Shown here piece after piece: positions 45,385-55,258 of a DNA stretch of 64,000 nt. Made by a program: the position numbers and the translations under genes. Under the pieces are notes generated by a model. The model was not told the origin of the DNA. It was given only the letters and a program-made list of their open reading frames with translations, and ran no database searches. The DNA is taken from contig OY282609.1 in the NCBI GenBank assembly GCA_958298945.1, positions 59,306,220 through 59,370,219 on the forward strand, in the 5' to 3' direction. Numbering within the stretch: position 1 is the stretch's first letter; every line of letters starts with the position of its first letter. This DNA comes from Atherix ibis (Eukaryota; Arthropoda; Insecta; Diptera; Athericidae).

Positions 45385-46670
45385 CGAGGGTCATTCAACA
45401 AGTACTTAGCCTACAAAAGAAAAACGAAAATTTTGGAAAGGTGGCAATTTATTTTTCTACATAATCTCCTTCAAGCTCGATACACTTGGCTCAGCGATGT
45501 TCTAACTTTTTTAACCCGTCCAAAATATACATTTTCTCGAGGGAAGCAAAATAGGCCTCCGTGGCGACGATGACCTCCTCATTCGACCCAAATCTATTCC
45601 CGGTGAGTGATTTTTTCAGGTTTGGAGACAAAAAGTAGTCACAGAGGGCCAAATCTGGAGAGTATGGTGGATGGGGCAGCAATTCGTAGCGCAATTCGAC
45701 CAATTTGGCCATGGCGACGGCGGAGGTGTGAGCCGGCGCGTTGTCGTGGTGGAACAGCACTTTTTTCTTCGCAAGCGGGGCCGCTTTTTCTTCAATTCGA
45801 CGTCAAATCGGCCCAATAAGTCAGCATAGTAGCGCCCCGTGATTGTTTTACCCTTCTTGAGGTAATCTATGGGGATCACACCTTGTGAATCCCAGAAAAC
45901 GGTGGCCATCACCTTTCCGGCCGATCGAACAGTCTTCGCCTTCTTCGGAGCACGTTCGCCGGGTGAAGTCCACTGTTTCGACTGTTCCTTGGTCTCTGGT
46001 GTGTACCAGTAAATCCATGTTTCATGGACCGTCACGAAACGACGCAAGAACTCCGCTGGATTGCGCTGAAACAGCGCCAAACACGTCGCCGATGTGGTCT
46101 CACGGTTGCGCTTGTTTTCCGGTGTGAGCAAACGCGGCACCCATCGCGCCTACAGCTTTCTCATGCCCAGTTCTTCGTGTAGAATATGATGCACCGTTCC
46201 TACTGCGATGCCCACAGTCTCAGCTATCTCGTGAACCTTAAATCGACGGTCTGCCAACACGAGATCGTGGACGTTTTTAACGTTTTCCTCCGTAGCAGCC
46301 GTTTTCGGGGCACCTGGGCGTGGCTCATCAAAAACTAACGTGCGGCCACGAACAAACTCGTTGAACCAATTCTTGACGGTCGCCATCGAAGGTAAAGAGT
46401 CACCATACACAGCATCCAAGCGATCTTTGATTTCGCTGCGCGTTTTCCCTTCCAAAAACAAGAATCTAATCACCGAACGATATTGTTCTTTTTCCATTTT
46501 TGTGCAACCGACCGACACGCTCGCTTTCAAAGGCTCTCAAAACAAAACTAATAAAGGGAATCGACTAAAACTTTGACAGTAGGCTACTAAAATACTGCGC
46601 GATGGTAAATTTCTTTTGTGACATCAGTTCCATCGGGCGGTGAGGCTAAGTACTTGTTGAATGAACCTCG
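45385..46670 (-). mobile_element. irritans-like mariner nested in another mariner
   Basis: The inverted ends CGAGGGTCATTCAACAAGTA and CGAGGTTCATTCAACAAGTA differ by one base, with TA at 45383-45384 and 46671-46672. At 1286 bases this is full length, and its ends are the best-preserved mariner pair in the window. Confidence 0.93.
45440..46497 (-). pseudogene. irritans-like mariner transposase with first catalytic Asp replaced by His
   Basis: The start ATG is the complement of 46495-46497 (MEKEQYRSVIRFLFLEGKTR). The N-terminal HTH, WFNEFVRGRT, the second HTH (RRFKVHEIAETVGIAVGTVH) and HILHEELGMRKL are intact up to a break at about 46150. The frame then continues with ARWVPRLLTPENKRNR, VTVHETWIYWYTPE (His where Himar1-type enzymes have the catalytic Asp), KTVRSAGKVMATVFWDSQGV, IDYLKKGKTITGRYY, a frameshift near 45770, HHDNAPAHTS (second Asp), DLALCDYFLS (third Asp) and a premature stop after KKLEHR at 45491. 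It resembles the element at 18639 but is a distinct, better-preserved family member, and is inactive. Confidence 0.88.
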
Positions 46671-47239
46671 TAAGTTTCCAAAGCTGGCGTGCATCAAACG
46701 AAAGTTATGTTGTGTTGTTGGTGGAATCGGAAGGGTATTGTCCACTATGGGTTGCTGAAAGAAAATTATACGGTCGATGCTGATCGTTACTGCTCGCAAC
46801 TTGATGTTTTGAATAAAGAAATTCAACGTAAACGTCCATATTTGGCCAACAGAAAGGGTTTAATTCTTCACTATGACAACGCTAGACCGCACGTGGCAAA
46901 AAAAACGTTCAGAAAATTGCAGAGTTGGGTTGGAAAACTCTACCTCGGCCAGCATATTCTTCGAGATATTGCACCCTCTGACTATCATCTGTTCAGGTCG
47001 CTGCAAAACTTTCTTGATGGAAATGAATATAAAAATTATGAGGATGTCCAAATGGCAGTGGAAGAATACTTTGCGTCCAAAACCGAGGACTTTTTTTCCA
47101 GGGAGTTGGTTAAGCTGCCAGAACGCTGGCAGACAGTTGTAACTAATAAAGAAAATTATATTTTGGATTAATTTTTGAATAAAAATTTTAAAAAAATTTA
47201 GGTTTTTCTTTAGAAAAAAAACGACAGAACTTTCCCTTA

Positions 47240-47300
47240 CACCCAATAGTATCTTCGAACAATTCACAACAATTTAGATCCACAAAAATATCGTCAAGGT
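47240..47300. repeat. continuation of the GACCCCAA minisatellite-like array
   Basis: Immediately right of the mariner, CAATTCACAACAATTTAGAT followed by CCACAAAAATA repeats the array unit seen at 43980-44981, so the mariner split a pre-existing array. Confidence 0.65.
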
Positions 47301-48929
47301 TAAAATTGATGAACGAAGTTTCAAGTGTTACTGTTGAATTTAATGTTGTTCCATTAAAATGTGTAAATAATTTATTATGGATGAAAAATATATTAACTAC
47401 GTAAAAAAAACCTTTAAAAAAAAGTTTTATTGGTTCTTAAATTTAAAAAAAAAAACTTAGTAACACAGAGACTTTTATAAGAAAATTAATTAACATTTCG
47501 ATTTGAAACGTTTTCCTATTATTTCAGCTCATAATTTGGAAATTTTCATTTATGTTTTTTGAAAAAAAATAATTGAGAAATTTTTTTCAATCTTATACAC
47601 TACTATACGCCAATATTTCTTTTATTTAATAATATATAGTATACCCGATATTATCCAAGCGTAGGGATAATATTTTTCCAGATACTCCATAAGACTTCTG
47701 GAGTGACTGTTTTATTTTTGGCTCAGCCTCCTGATTTCAAGTTTAATTTCTTTATGTAATATTTAAGAAGAAAAAAAAAACAAATTCAACAATTAAATTT
47801 GTCAATTTTAAAATAGAAAAAAAATATCATTCGATAATAAATTCGCTAAAAGAAGAGAACATTAAATTTTTCGAAACTGAATCTCTCCAAAACGAACAAT
47901 CAATGTTGCTTTTAGGGCAAGAAAAAAAAACTCATATTAAAAAATTTAAAAGAAAATGCATACACACAAATTATACAAAATTCATCCCCTTTTATAATTG
48001 CGCAATAATTTCGTATTATCTTAAAAATAAATTCATAGGAAGTAAAATTTACGATACTTTCGAATCGGCATATTTTCTTTTGAATCTTAAATCGTGTTCA
48101 AAGAAAGAAAAAAGGAGTGGACTTCCGGTTCTGAAAAGTTGTCCTCCTACTGATTTCAATAGAGTACAATATATTTTTGTTTATATTTTCTTTTGCTAAT
48201 TCCTTGAATAACAAAATATTCCCAACTAAATTACTTATCATCATTTCCCAATGACGCAAACAGAAAAGTTTCTCTTTACTTTCAGAAAATATTAATTCTT
48301 ACAATTTAATCAGATCCACGCAAAAAAATAAGAATAATAACATTTATTATCCAAAAAAATAAATGAGAAGAAATTCATGAAAATATTTAAATCGATACTT
48401 TTTGGTTATTTGGAGGTGGCCCAGCCTTCCATTGCCCTGATGAGGCTTATCTAGATTGATTAGCTTTTAAACTTCCTCCAAAACATTTTATTTCAATTCA
48501 ACAAATCTCAACAAACTTTTCATCAATAATTAAATTATAAATAAATAAAATTTTATATAAACTAATTTGCTAATTTTATATTAGCGCCCCAAAAATGTTA
48601 TTTTTCGATTAATCGGGGGCTAATTTTCAAAATTATTTTTAAGGGCCCGAAATGGATTTTCTTTAATCGTTGGCCTCCAAATATTTATTCTAAAAGTGGC
48701 AAAAATCATTTTAAATATATCCAAAAAATGTTTTTTTTCAAAATTTAATAGATTTTAGCAAGAAAAGGATTTTCATAATAAAATCACAAATTAACCAACT
48801 CGAATTCTTGTGTTTATTTATTTTGTAAATTAAGTTCGTATTAATTTTTATATGCTTTTTCAAAGTATCAATTTTAATTCCACTAAAATACATGATTCCA
48901 TTTTGTTGAGAAATTAAAAGACATTTAGG
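47301..48929. other. AT-rich intronic stretch
   Basis: No gene is recognised. The open frame at 47903-48199 is Lys/Phe/Tyr-rich without a domain and looks like chance. Confidence 0.5.
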
Positions 48930-49572
48930 TCTTCTAGGTCATTGTCTCTTAAGTCTACGATGAGTGTTTCCGGGGAGGACAGTACAGGACAACTCTCTCA
49001 CAAGTGGATTATGATGATATGATAAACGGGGGTGAACATTTAGATCACGATGTATTACGTTGTTATGAACATAAAAGGGGGCATCAACAATTTTATGGAG
49101 AATCTTGGATTGTAAGGCCTGGACGCGATAGGAATTGAAACGTTTCGAGCGTTTGTCCAGTAGTCTAAGAAGTTGTAGGCAACGCCTAGTGACTTCAAGT
49201 TTTTGTTAGTCTAGTATGAGGGTTCCATGTTAATCTCTTGTCCAGGTAAAGTCCCAAATAACGTACTTTATCATATTGTGGAATAATGTTCCTATTAAGG
49301 TATAAAGGGGTAGGTTTTCCTTGACAAATGTGAGTACTCTTCTGTTAATTTACCCTCACTCTCCATCTCTTAAACCAGGATTGAAGGTTATGGATATGGG
49401 ATTGTAAATTGTTGGAAGCTATATCAGGATTTGTATGGATAGCAAGTATGGCCGTATCGTTTGCATAAGTAGCAATAATAGTATTAGGATCAGATGGGAT
49501 GTCATGGGTATAAATATTAGATAAAATGGGACGAACGATACTGCCTTGTGAGATTCCAGCTAGAATAGGATA
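48930..49572 (-). pseudogene. Jockey-clade LINE ORF2 remnant, cut by a mariner
   Basis: From 49572 leftward the minus strand reads VYPILAGISQGSIVRPILSN, IYTHDIPSDPNTIIATYAND (the YADD box degraded to YAND), LQSHIHNLQSWFKRWRVRVN, then after a frameshift KPTPLYLNRNIIPQYDKVRY, LGLYLDKRLTWN, and a degraded C terminus and 3' region to about 48930. It matches the Jockey element at 19918 motif for motif. The 5' side ends exactly where the mariner begins, and I do not see the remainder beyond that mariner. Confidence 0.75.
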
Positions 49573-49574
49573 TA

Positions 49575-50674
49575 CCAGGTGTATCCGCTGTTTGGTCATA
49601 GATGGCGTGAGTGAACGTATTAAGCTACCATGGGCACGCCATACTTATATTTGTATTAGTTTGACATCTGTCAATATTAATCAGTGCACATTGTCAGCAA
49701 TTTCGTGCAACAACATACATTTTTCTTTGCTTTCCTGCTTCAATTTGAAGAAATCGGCTGCAGAATTGCATCGAATGCTTATGGAGGGCTATGGTGACAA
49801 TGCTTTATCGAAAACAACGTGCCGAGATTGGTTTCGTCGGTTCAAAGACGGCAATTTTGACTTGTGGGACAAGACGCGTGAAAATCGGCATAGGAAGGAT
49901 GAGGACCATCAATTGCAGGCTCTTTTGGACAAAGACGACACCCAATTGCAAAACATGCTCGCGGAGCAATTTGGTGTTAGTCAACCAGCCATTTCCATGC
50001 GTCTGCGTACCATGGGGAAGATTGAAAAGATCGGAAAATGGGTGCCGCATGAATTGAGCGATAGGCAGATGGAGCGACGCCAAAACACATGCGAAATCTT
50101 GCTCGCCAGACAAAAAAAAAAGTCATTCCTGCATCGGATTGTGCTAGGCAATGCAAAGTGAATACATTTCGAGAATCGTAAACGCAAGAAATCGTGGGTT
50201 GATCCCGGCCAACCATCAACATCTTCCCCAAGACCAAATCGCTTCGGACGGAAGACGATGCTGTGCGTTTGGTGGGATCAGCAGGGTATCGTCTACTATG
50301 AGATGTTGGAACCTCGTGAAACTGTCAAAGTCCACTGCTACCACTAACAACTGATCAAATTGCACCATGCTCTGCGTGAAAAAAGGACGGATTATCAACA
50401 AAGACATGACAAGCTGATTTTCATCCACGACAACGCACCATCGCACACGTCAAAAATGGTCCGAAACTATTTGAAGACACTCAACTGGAAGGTGCTACTC
50501 CACCCCGCTTATTCACCAGACCTGACCCCTTCCGACTACCACCTGTTTTCGTCGATGGGCCATGCGCTCGCTGAGCAGCACTTCGATTCTTATAAAGACG
50601 TCCGAAAATGGCTTGATGAGTGGTTTGCCTCGAAAGGGAAAGAATTTTTTTGGCGCGCTATCCACAAATTGTCA
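49575..50674 (+). mobile_element. mauritiana-type mariner, 3'-truncated, inserted in a Jockey remnant
   Basis: The left end CCAGGTGTATCCGCTGTTTG follows TA at 49573-49574, lacking the AAGCTTAAA stretch of other copies; the family leader (ACCATGGGCACGCCATACTT) follows. Similarity stops near 50674 after WRAIHKL, and no right inverted repeat is found. Confidence 0.85.
49735..50674 (+). pseudogene. mauritiana-type mariner transposase, start lost, first Asp mutated
   Basis: A deletion in the leader removes the ATG and first residues, so the frame begins within FNLKKSAAELHRMLMEGYGD. It continues through TTCRDWFRRFKDGNFDLWDK, LAEQFGVSQPAISMRLRTMG and WVPHELSDRQMERRQNTCEI to LHRIVLGNAK, where the family has TGDEKW: the first catalytic Asp is Asn and a TGA replaces the Trp (50159-50161). 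The second half keeps HDNAPSHTS and TPSDYHLF (both Asp present), with a further TAA in the YHQQL segment near 50346. It ends at the truncation. Inactive. Confidence 0.85.
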
Positions 50675-51655
50675 CTGAGGTTACTTAAGACTGTGATGAA
50701 CCTCGCGAGCCGCGGGTTTGGCCACCCTTGCTATAAACCTTAATAGTAAATGCACCTAAAATTTTTATTTGCGGAAGTGCTTCCTTGATCTTTCCGGTAA
50801 CGATCCTTTTCTAAAAAATTTTCACAGTCGTTTAATTTGAACAGAATATTACTTACAAAAATTTATTTCATTCTAACGATCCAATACACAGTTTGGCGAG
50901 TATATTGCAGGCAAAGGTAAAAGTTGAACTGATTTAGTTCCCCAACCTAATGTACAATATAAAATGATAAAGAAAAATAATCAATTCATGTGCTTTCCAA
51001 ATTATTGCAGTTTTGATAATTTGTAGACTTAATTCGATCACTCTCCACTTTACGAATATTAATAGTTTGTTTGTTAATATTAGGTGGGTGATTCGATAGT
51101 ATATTTCGAATAGGTGGTAAATTTTCAGCAAATTCATTTTTATTTTAAGATTATTTTCCAGTTCTCCATTATTACCTCTTACAAAGTTCATAATATTGTA
51201 CAAATATTTTTGAAAAATACTCACAACTAAGAGATTTTTTATTTTCGTCCATTCATTAGACATTAATCTATGAAATCTACTCCCGGTCGTACCTATTTTA
51301 AATTCACCTTCGCAAGAGCACACAATATCGTGGATGCGGGCAATTACTGACGCTGTTGCTGCAATCTAGTTTTTCCGTAACTATACCATATATTATGGGA
51401 GAACTTATAATTTAAACATATATGATTTAGTTAATATTTACACTAAATTTTATTTTTCACAAATACTTTATTTTTCTGAACTATTTTTCACAAATACTTT
51501 ACTTTTTCATAAGTTTTTTCTATTGAACAAATAATTCAAAGCAATAAAACATATAACAAACTAAATTTCTGTTAGTTTATCTAATAAAAATAAAGATATC
51601 AACTTACCGAAAGAAAGAAATTCCCGGTTTTCTAAGGACCGGTTGCATTCACATA
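50675..51655. other. AT-rich intronic stretch with one antisense exon-like segment
   Basis: Apart from the candidate exon at 51225-51358 nothing is recognised. The minus-strand open frame 50934-51323 is long for this base composition but most of it is Ile/Leu/Lys/Tyr-rich. Confidence 0.4.
51225..51358 (-). CDS. candidate antisense exon, unidentified
   Basis: On the minus strand an acceptor-like ATTGCAG precedes 51358 and a donor-like GTGAGT follows 51225. Between them the open frame reads TASVIARIHDIVCSCEGEFK, then IGTTGSRFHRLMSNEWTKIK and NLLV, with a composition more protein-like than the AT-rich surroundings. I do not recognise it, and no partner exon is evident. It may be a nested gene's exon, a mobile-element scrap or chance. 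Confidence 0.18.
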
Positions 51656-52890
51656 CGAGGTCTGTTCAAAAAGTTTCGCGAATTTTGTGTTTTTTTCAAA
51701 AATTATTTATTTATTTATGAATATCTATTTTGTCTCCTTCAAAGTAATCCCCACCAGATATTTTATCTCCTTCAAAGTTATCCCCACCAGATATTATACA
51801 CGAAGCACTTCAAAAAAAATTGTGATCTTGTTCAGCTCCTCCTTCGACGCCGTCTTTATCTCCTCAATCGAAGCGTACCGTCGTCCTCTCATGGGGCTCT
51901 TCAGTTTCGGGAACAAGAGGGCCAGGTCTGGGGAATACGGTGGGTGCGGCATTATTAGTGAGCTGTTTTTGGCCAAAAATGGTAAAACCCAATTTTTGTT
52001 CTTCCGCAAATCCGAGCGTTTTTGGCGGATTGGCTCACGAAACTTGCGCATAACTTACAGGTAATATTCCTTATTGACCGTTCTACCCTGTGGCAAGTAC
52101 TCATGATACACCACGCCTCTGCAATCGAAGAAAACTGTAAGCAAAGCCTTCACATTCGACCGAACTTAACACGCTTTTTTTGGTCTTGGCTCGTGCGGCA
52201 GCTTCCATTGGGATGATTGAGCTTTGGTTTCCACGTCATAACCATAAACCCATGATTCGTCACCAGTTATGACCCTTTGGAGCAAATTTGGGTCGTCGCG
52301 GACAGAGTCCAACAGCTTCTTAGCAATGTTAATTCGATGCTGTTTTTGGTCGAAATTGAGCAATTTCGATACGAATTTCGCGGCGATCCGTCTCATGCTT
52401 AAATTATTGGTAAAAATCGAATGGCACGAGCCCATCGATAAGTCCTCAGCAACTGCTCTAATGGTGATTGGCCAATACTGTTTTCTTCACCTCATCAATG
52501 TTTTCGTCTGTTGTTGACGTGCTCGGGCGTCGGCACGCTTTTCGGTCTGCACATCTTCTCGGCCCTCTGAGAACATTTTTTACCACCGATTACCGTTGCT
52601 TCGGTCCAAGGTAGCTTCACATGCCACAGTTAACATTCGGAATGCGTCCGCCCAATTAATTTTGTTTTCCACACAAAATTTGATACAGATTCTTTGATAC
52701 ATTTTTTGGAATGCGCAAAAATCGAAGACGAGCCAAAATACGTGCAAGCAAAGCAGCTGTCAAAAATTAACTGAACTTTCAAAATGGCCGAACTTCTCGG
52801 CATAAATGAGAGACATGAGTGTTAACATAATGCCACAAAAAAATCGAAACTCGAATATACGTAACCCGCGGAAATTTTAATCTAAAATTC
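51656..52890 (-). mobile_element. long-inverted-repeat mariner, most complete copy at the N-terminal side
   Basis: The left end CGAGGTCTGTTCAAAAAGTT follows TA at 51654-51655; the right (5') terminal repeat is cut near 52890 after ACGTAACCCGCGGAAATTTT. A roughly 33-base segment including CCTTCAAAGT and ATCCCCACCAGATATT is duplicated at 51733-51800. On the minus strand the transposase shows CVENKINWADAFRMLTVACE, then RWYKMFSEGREDVQTEKRAD, MGSCHSIFTNNLSMRRIAAK, FDQKQHRINIAKKLLDSVRD, RVITGDESWVYGYDVETKAQ, and after a deletion KFREPIRQKRSDLRKNKNW, FLAKNSSLIMPHPPYSPDLA and PKLKSPMRGRRYASIEEIKT. It is broken by frameshifts, and the second Asp block is missing. Confidence 0.8.
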
Positions 52891-53534
52891 CGACATTATT
52901 GCCAGTTCACTATTGACTGTCAAGTTTATTTCAGCAAACAGTTTAAATTTATTTTCAGAAAAAATATTTATTTCCTAGCCGCTTTAGTCGATTCAGTTTC
53001 GGTTGCCCTGTGAAATTTGACAATTTATTTTAATTAAGAAAAATTTACATTAAAAAAAATATGCAGAATTCAGAAATATCCTAGATGGAGAAAGGAACTC
53101 CTACAAAGAGTATTCTTCAAAGACGATTTTGAAATTCCTTTTACAAGATTATGAACCACAGACTAAGAGAGAGGTGAATTTTTTTTCTTATTACAGAAAA
53201 TTATAAATGCTTTTTTTTAAAATAAACTAACAAGTAAAAGGGATATTTTGTAAGAAAGCCCATTTCTACTACTTTGAAATATAAACTTTTTATGTTTAAT
53301 TACAATTTGTTTTCTCTAAAAATATGAATTTTTTTCATTTCTGCTTACCAAATACATCCTTCCTATTTTTAATAAATCTAAAGTCAAACTCATCTGCATT
53401 TGATGATTTCATAAACAGTCGTTTAGGTTACACGTAAACTAAATAAGCCTTCATTGAGAATTTGTTTCACACCAAACAAATTAAAAAGTTTGAATATATT
53501 TAAACAATAAATTTTTCTCAATTTTTCGTTACAG
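52891..53534. other. end of intron 2
   Basis: AT-rich with no gene; it ends in the acceptor TTTTTCGTTACAG of host exon 3. Confidence 0.5.
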
Positions 53535-53748
53535 GACTTTTGGATGCCCTTGCAAGAGGATTACTTTCAGATGAGCATGTTACAAATGTCCGAATTCTTG
53601 GTATCAACATGACAAATGGTATTTTAAGTCTGTCGGTATGGTGGATAAAGAATGAAGTGGCGAGCAGTAGTGCTGGCATAGGGGAACCAATTCGAATTGA
53701 AGATGAGGGCATGAAAGTTGGCTTCAAACCAAACATAAATTATCCTTG
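53535..53748 (+). CDS. host gene coding exon 3
   Basis: The exon is bounded by TTTTTCGTTACAG and the donor CCTTG then GTAAGA at 53749. Two bases (GA) complete the Gly codon left by exon 2, then 70 codons follow without a stop: LLDALARGLLSDEHVTNVRI, LGINMTNGILSLSVWWIKNE, VASSSAGIGEPIRIEDEGMK and VGFKPNINYP, ending with TG of the next codon (probably Trp). NMT is a potential N-glycosylation site, consistent with an extracellular domain. The LDALARGLLSDE helix can be laid over the YQALVWSLLEGE segment of human GPR158 after a conserved upstream Gln, but identity is low. GPR158-like receptor is therefore only a hypothesis. The next exon must start in phase 2 and is not found in the window. Confidence 0.62.
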
Positions 53749-54009
53749 GTAAGATTTAAATATCAAATATTTTTTTTACAATACATTCTAAAATTTTAAA
53801 ATGCGTTAAAAACAAAAAAAAAATTCTGTTAAAACAGTTTTCGATTTTTACAAATAAAAATTCAGAAAAATTAGAAAAATTCTGAAAATTACCAAAATAG
53901 TAAATTGTTTTAAAACTTTAAACGTATTTTTGCATAGAAAAACTGAAATATAGAAAAATTTCTTAGGGGTTGGATATCGGGAGAGAGAAGGTAATAAAAT
54001 TTGGAATTA

Positions 54010-55256
54010 CCAGTTGTATAAGCTTAAATCCGCTTTCTGGTCATAGATGGCGTAGGTGAGCGTATTAGGCTACCATGGGCACGCCATACTTTTTTTTATG
54101 AGTTTGACATCTGTCAACTTTAATCAGTGCACATTGTCAGCACTTTCGTACAACAACATACATTTTTCCTTTAGTAATCATGTCTAGTTTTATGCCAGAA
54201 AAAGAGCATATGCGGAAAGTTCTGCTTTTCTGCTTCAGTTTGAAGAAATCGGCTGCTGAATCGTATCCAATGTTTATGGAGACCTATAGTGACAGTGCTT
54301 TATCGGAAACAACGTGCCGAGATTGGTTTCGTCGGTTCAAAGACGGCAATTTTGACTTGTGGGACAAGAAGCGTGAAAATCGGCCTAGGAAAGTTGAGGA
54401 CCATCAATTGTAGGTTCTTTTAGACGAAGACGACACCCAATCGCAAAGAATGCTCGCGGAGCAATTGGGCGTTACTCAACCAGCCATTTCCATGCGTCTG
54501 CGTGTCATGGGGAAGATTGAAAAGATCGGAAAATGGGTGCCGCATGAATTGAACGATAGGCAGATGGAGCGACGCCAAAACACATGCAAAATTTTGCTCG
54601 CCAGACAAAAAAGAAAGTCGTTCCTGCATCGGATTGTGACAGGCGATGGAAAGTGGATATATTTCGAGAATCCTAAACACAAGAAATCGTGGGTTGATCC
54701 CGGCCAACCATCAACATCTTCCCCAAGACCAAATCGCTTCGGACGAAAGACGATAATGTGTGTTTGGTGGGATCAGCAGGGTATCGTCTTCTATGAGATA
54801 TTAAAACCTGGTAAAACTGTCAATGCCCACCGCTACCACCAACAACTGATCAAATTGCACCGTACTCTGCGTGAAAAAAGGACGGATTATCAACAAAGAC
54901 ATGACAATCTGATTTTCCTCCACGACAACGCACCATCGCACACGTCAAAAATGGTCCGAAACTACTTGAAGACACTCAACTGGGAGGTGCTACCCAACCC
55001 CGCTTATTCGCCAGACCTGGCCTCTTCCAACTACCACCTGTTTTCGTCGATGGGCCACGCGCTCGCTGACCAGCACTTCGATTCTTACGAAGACGTCCGA
55101 AAATGTTTTGATGAGTGGTTTGCCTCGAAAGAGAAGGAATTTTTTTGGCGTGGTATCCACAAATTGCCCGAGAGATGGGAGTAATGTGTAGTTAGCGAGG
55201 GCTAGTATTTTGAATAAATTAAATAAAAAACAGCGAATTTAAGCTTATACACCAGG
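54010..55256 (+). mobile_element. mauritiana-type mariner, full length with both ends
   Basis: The inverted ends are CCAGTTGTATAAGCTTAAAT on the left and, reverse-complemented on the right, CCTGGTGTATAAGCTTAAAT, with TA at 54008-54009 and 55257-55258. Total length is 1247 bases. It lies just 260 bases downstream of host exon 3, in the same orientation as the gene. Confidence 0.93.
54180..55184 (+). pseudogene. mauritiana-type mariner transposase with one stop, a lost third Asp and a shifted C terminus
   Basis: From ATG 54180 (MSSFMPEKEHMRK) the frame is continuous for 335 codons except for one TAG at 54411-54413, where relatives have Gln after DHQL. It has the HTH TTCRDWFRRFKDGNFDLWDK, the LAEQLGVTQPAISMRL helix, WVPHELNDRQMERRQNTC, LHRIVTGDGKWIYF (first Asp present, following Glu changed to Gly), WWDQQGIVFYEILKPGKT, HDNAPSHTSK (second Asp present) and PDLASSNYHLFSSMG (third Asp changed to Asn). 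A small deletion after LPERWE shifts the frame and removes the last residues (KCVASEGKYFE in relatives). It has the fewest breaks of the five copies of this family but is catalytically dead because of the Asn. Confidence 0.92.
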
Positions 55257-55258
55257 TA

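Larger units (their letters stand above)
45000..47171 (+). pseudogene. cecropia-like mariner transposase, interrupted by a mariner insertion
   Basis: The N-terminal HTH is mostly lost; the readable frame begins around LKSRSGRPSDFNEEVLRSMI and continues through FKLGIHQTTALEHINRLG, WVPHELSEKN and LVTGDEKWIVY (first Asp present) to about 45372. After the nested element it resumes at about 46680 with VHQTKVMLCCWWNRKGIVHY, LLKENYTVDADRYCSQL, HYDNARPHVAKKTF (second Asp present), IAPSDYHLFRSLQNFLDG (third Asp present) and LPERWQTVV, ending ENYILD with stop at 47169-47171. The three Asp residues survive in the two halves. Relative to the copy at 5313 this is a different but related family. Confidence 0.85.
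44982..47237 (+). mobile_element. cecropia-like mariner containing a nested mariner
   Basis: The left end GGGAAAGTTTTGTCGTTTTT follows TA at 44980-44981, and the right end is the inverted form (ACGACAGAACTTTCCC) before TA at 47238-47239. Its transposase is interrupted at a TA by the complete irritans-like mariner at 45385-46670. Without that insert it is about 970 bases, short because the N-terminal coding part is deleted. Confidence 0.88.
14360..53534 (+). other. host gene intron 2 (about 39.2 kb)
   Basis: The donor is GTATAC at 14360 and the acceptor TTTTTCGTTACAG ends at 53534. Exon 2 leaves one base and exon 3 supplies two (G plus GA gives Gly), so the phases agree across the intron. It holds most of the mobile elements in the window. 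Phase-compatible cassette exons inside it cannot be excluded. Confidence 0.5.

Noticed and set aside
49526..49740. Apparent fusion of Jockey-region and mariner reading frames in one 211-codon frame
   Set aside because: The frame crosses the Jockey-mariner border by chance; the first part is antisense Jockey and untranslated mariner leader.
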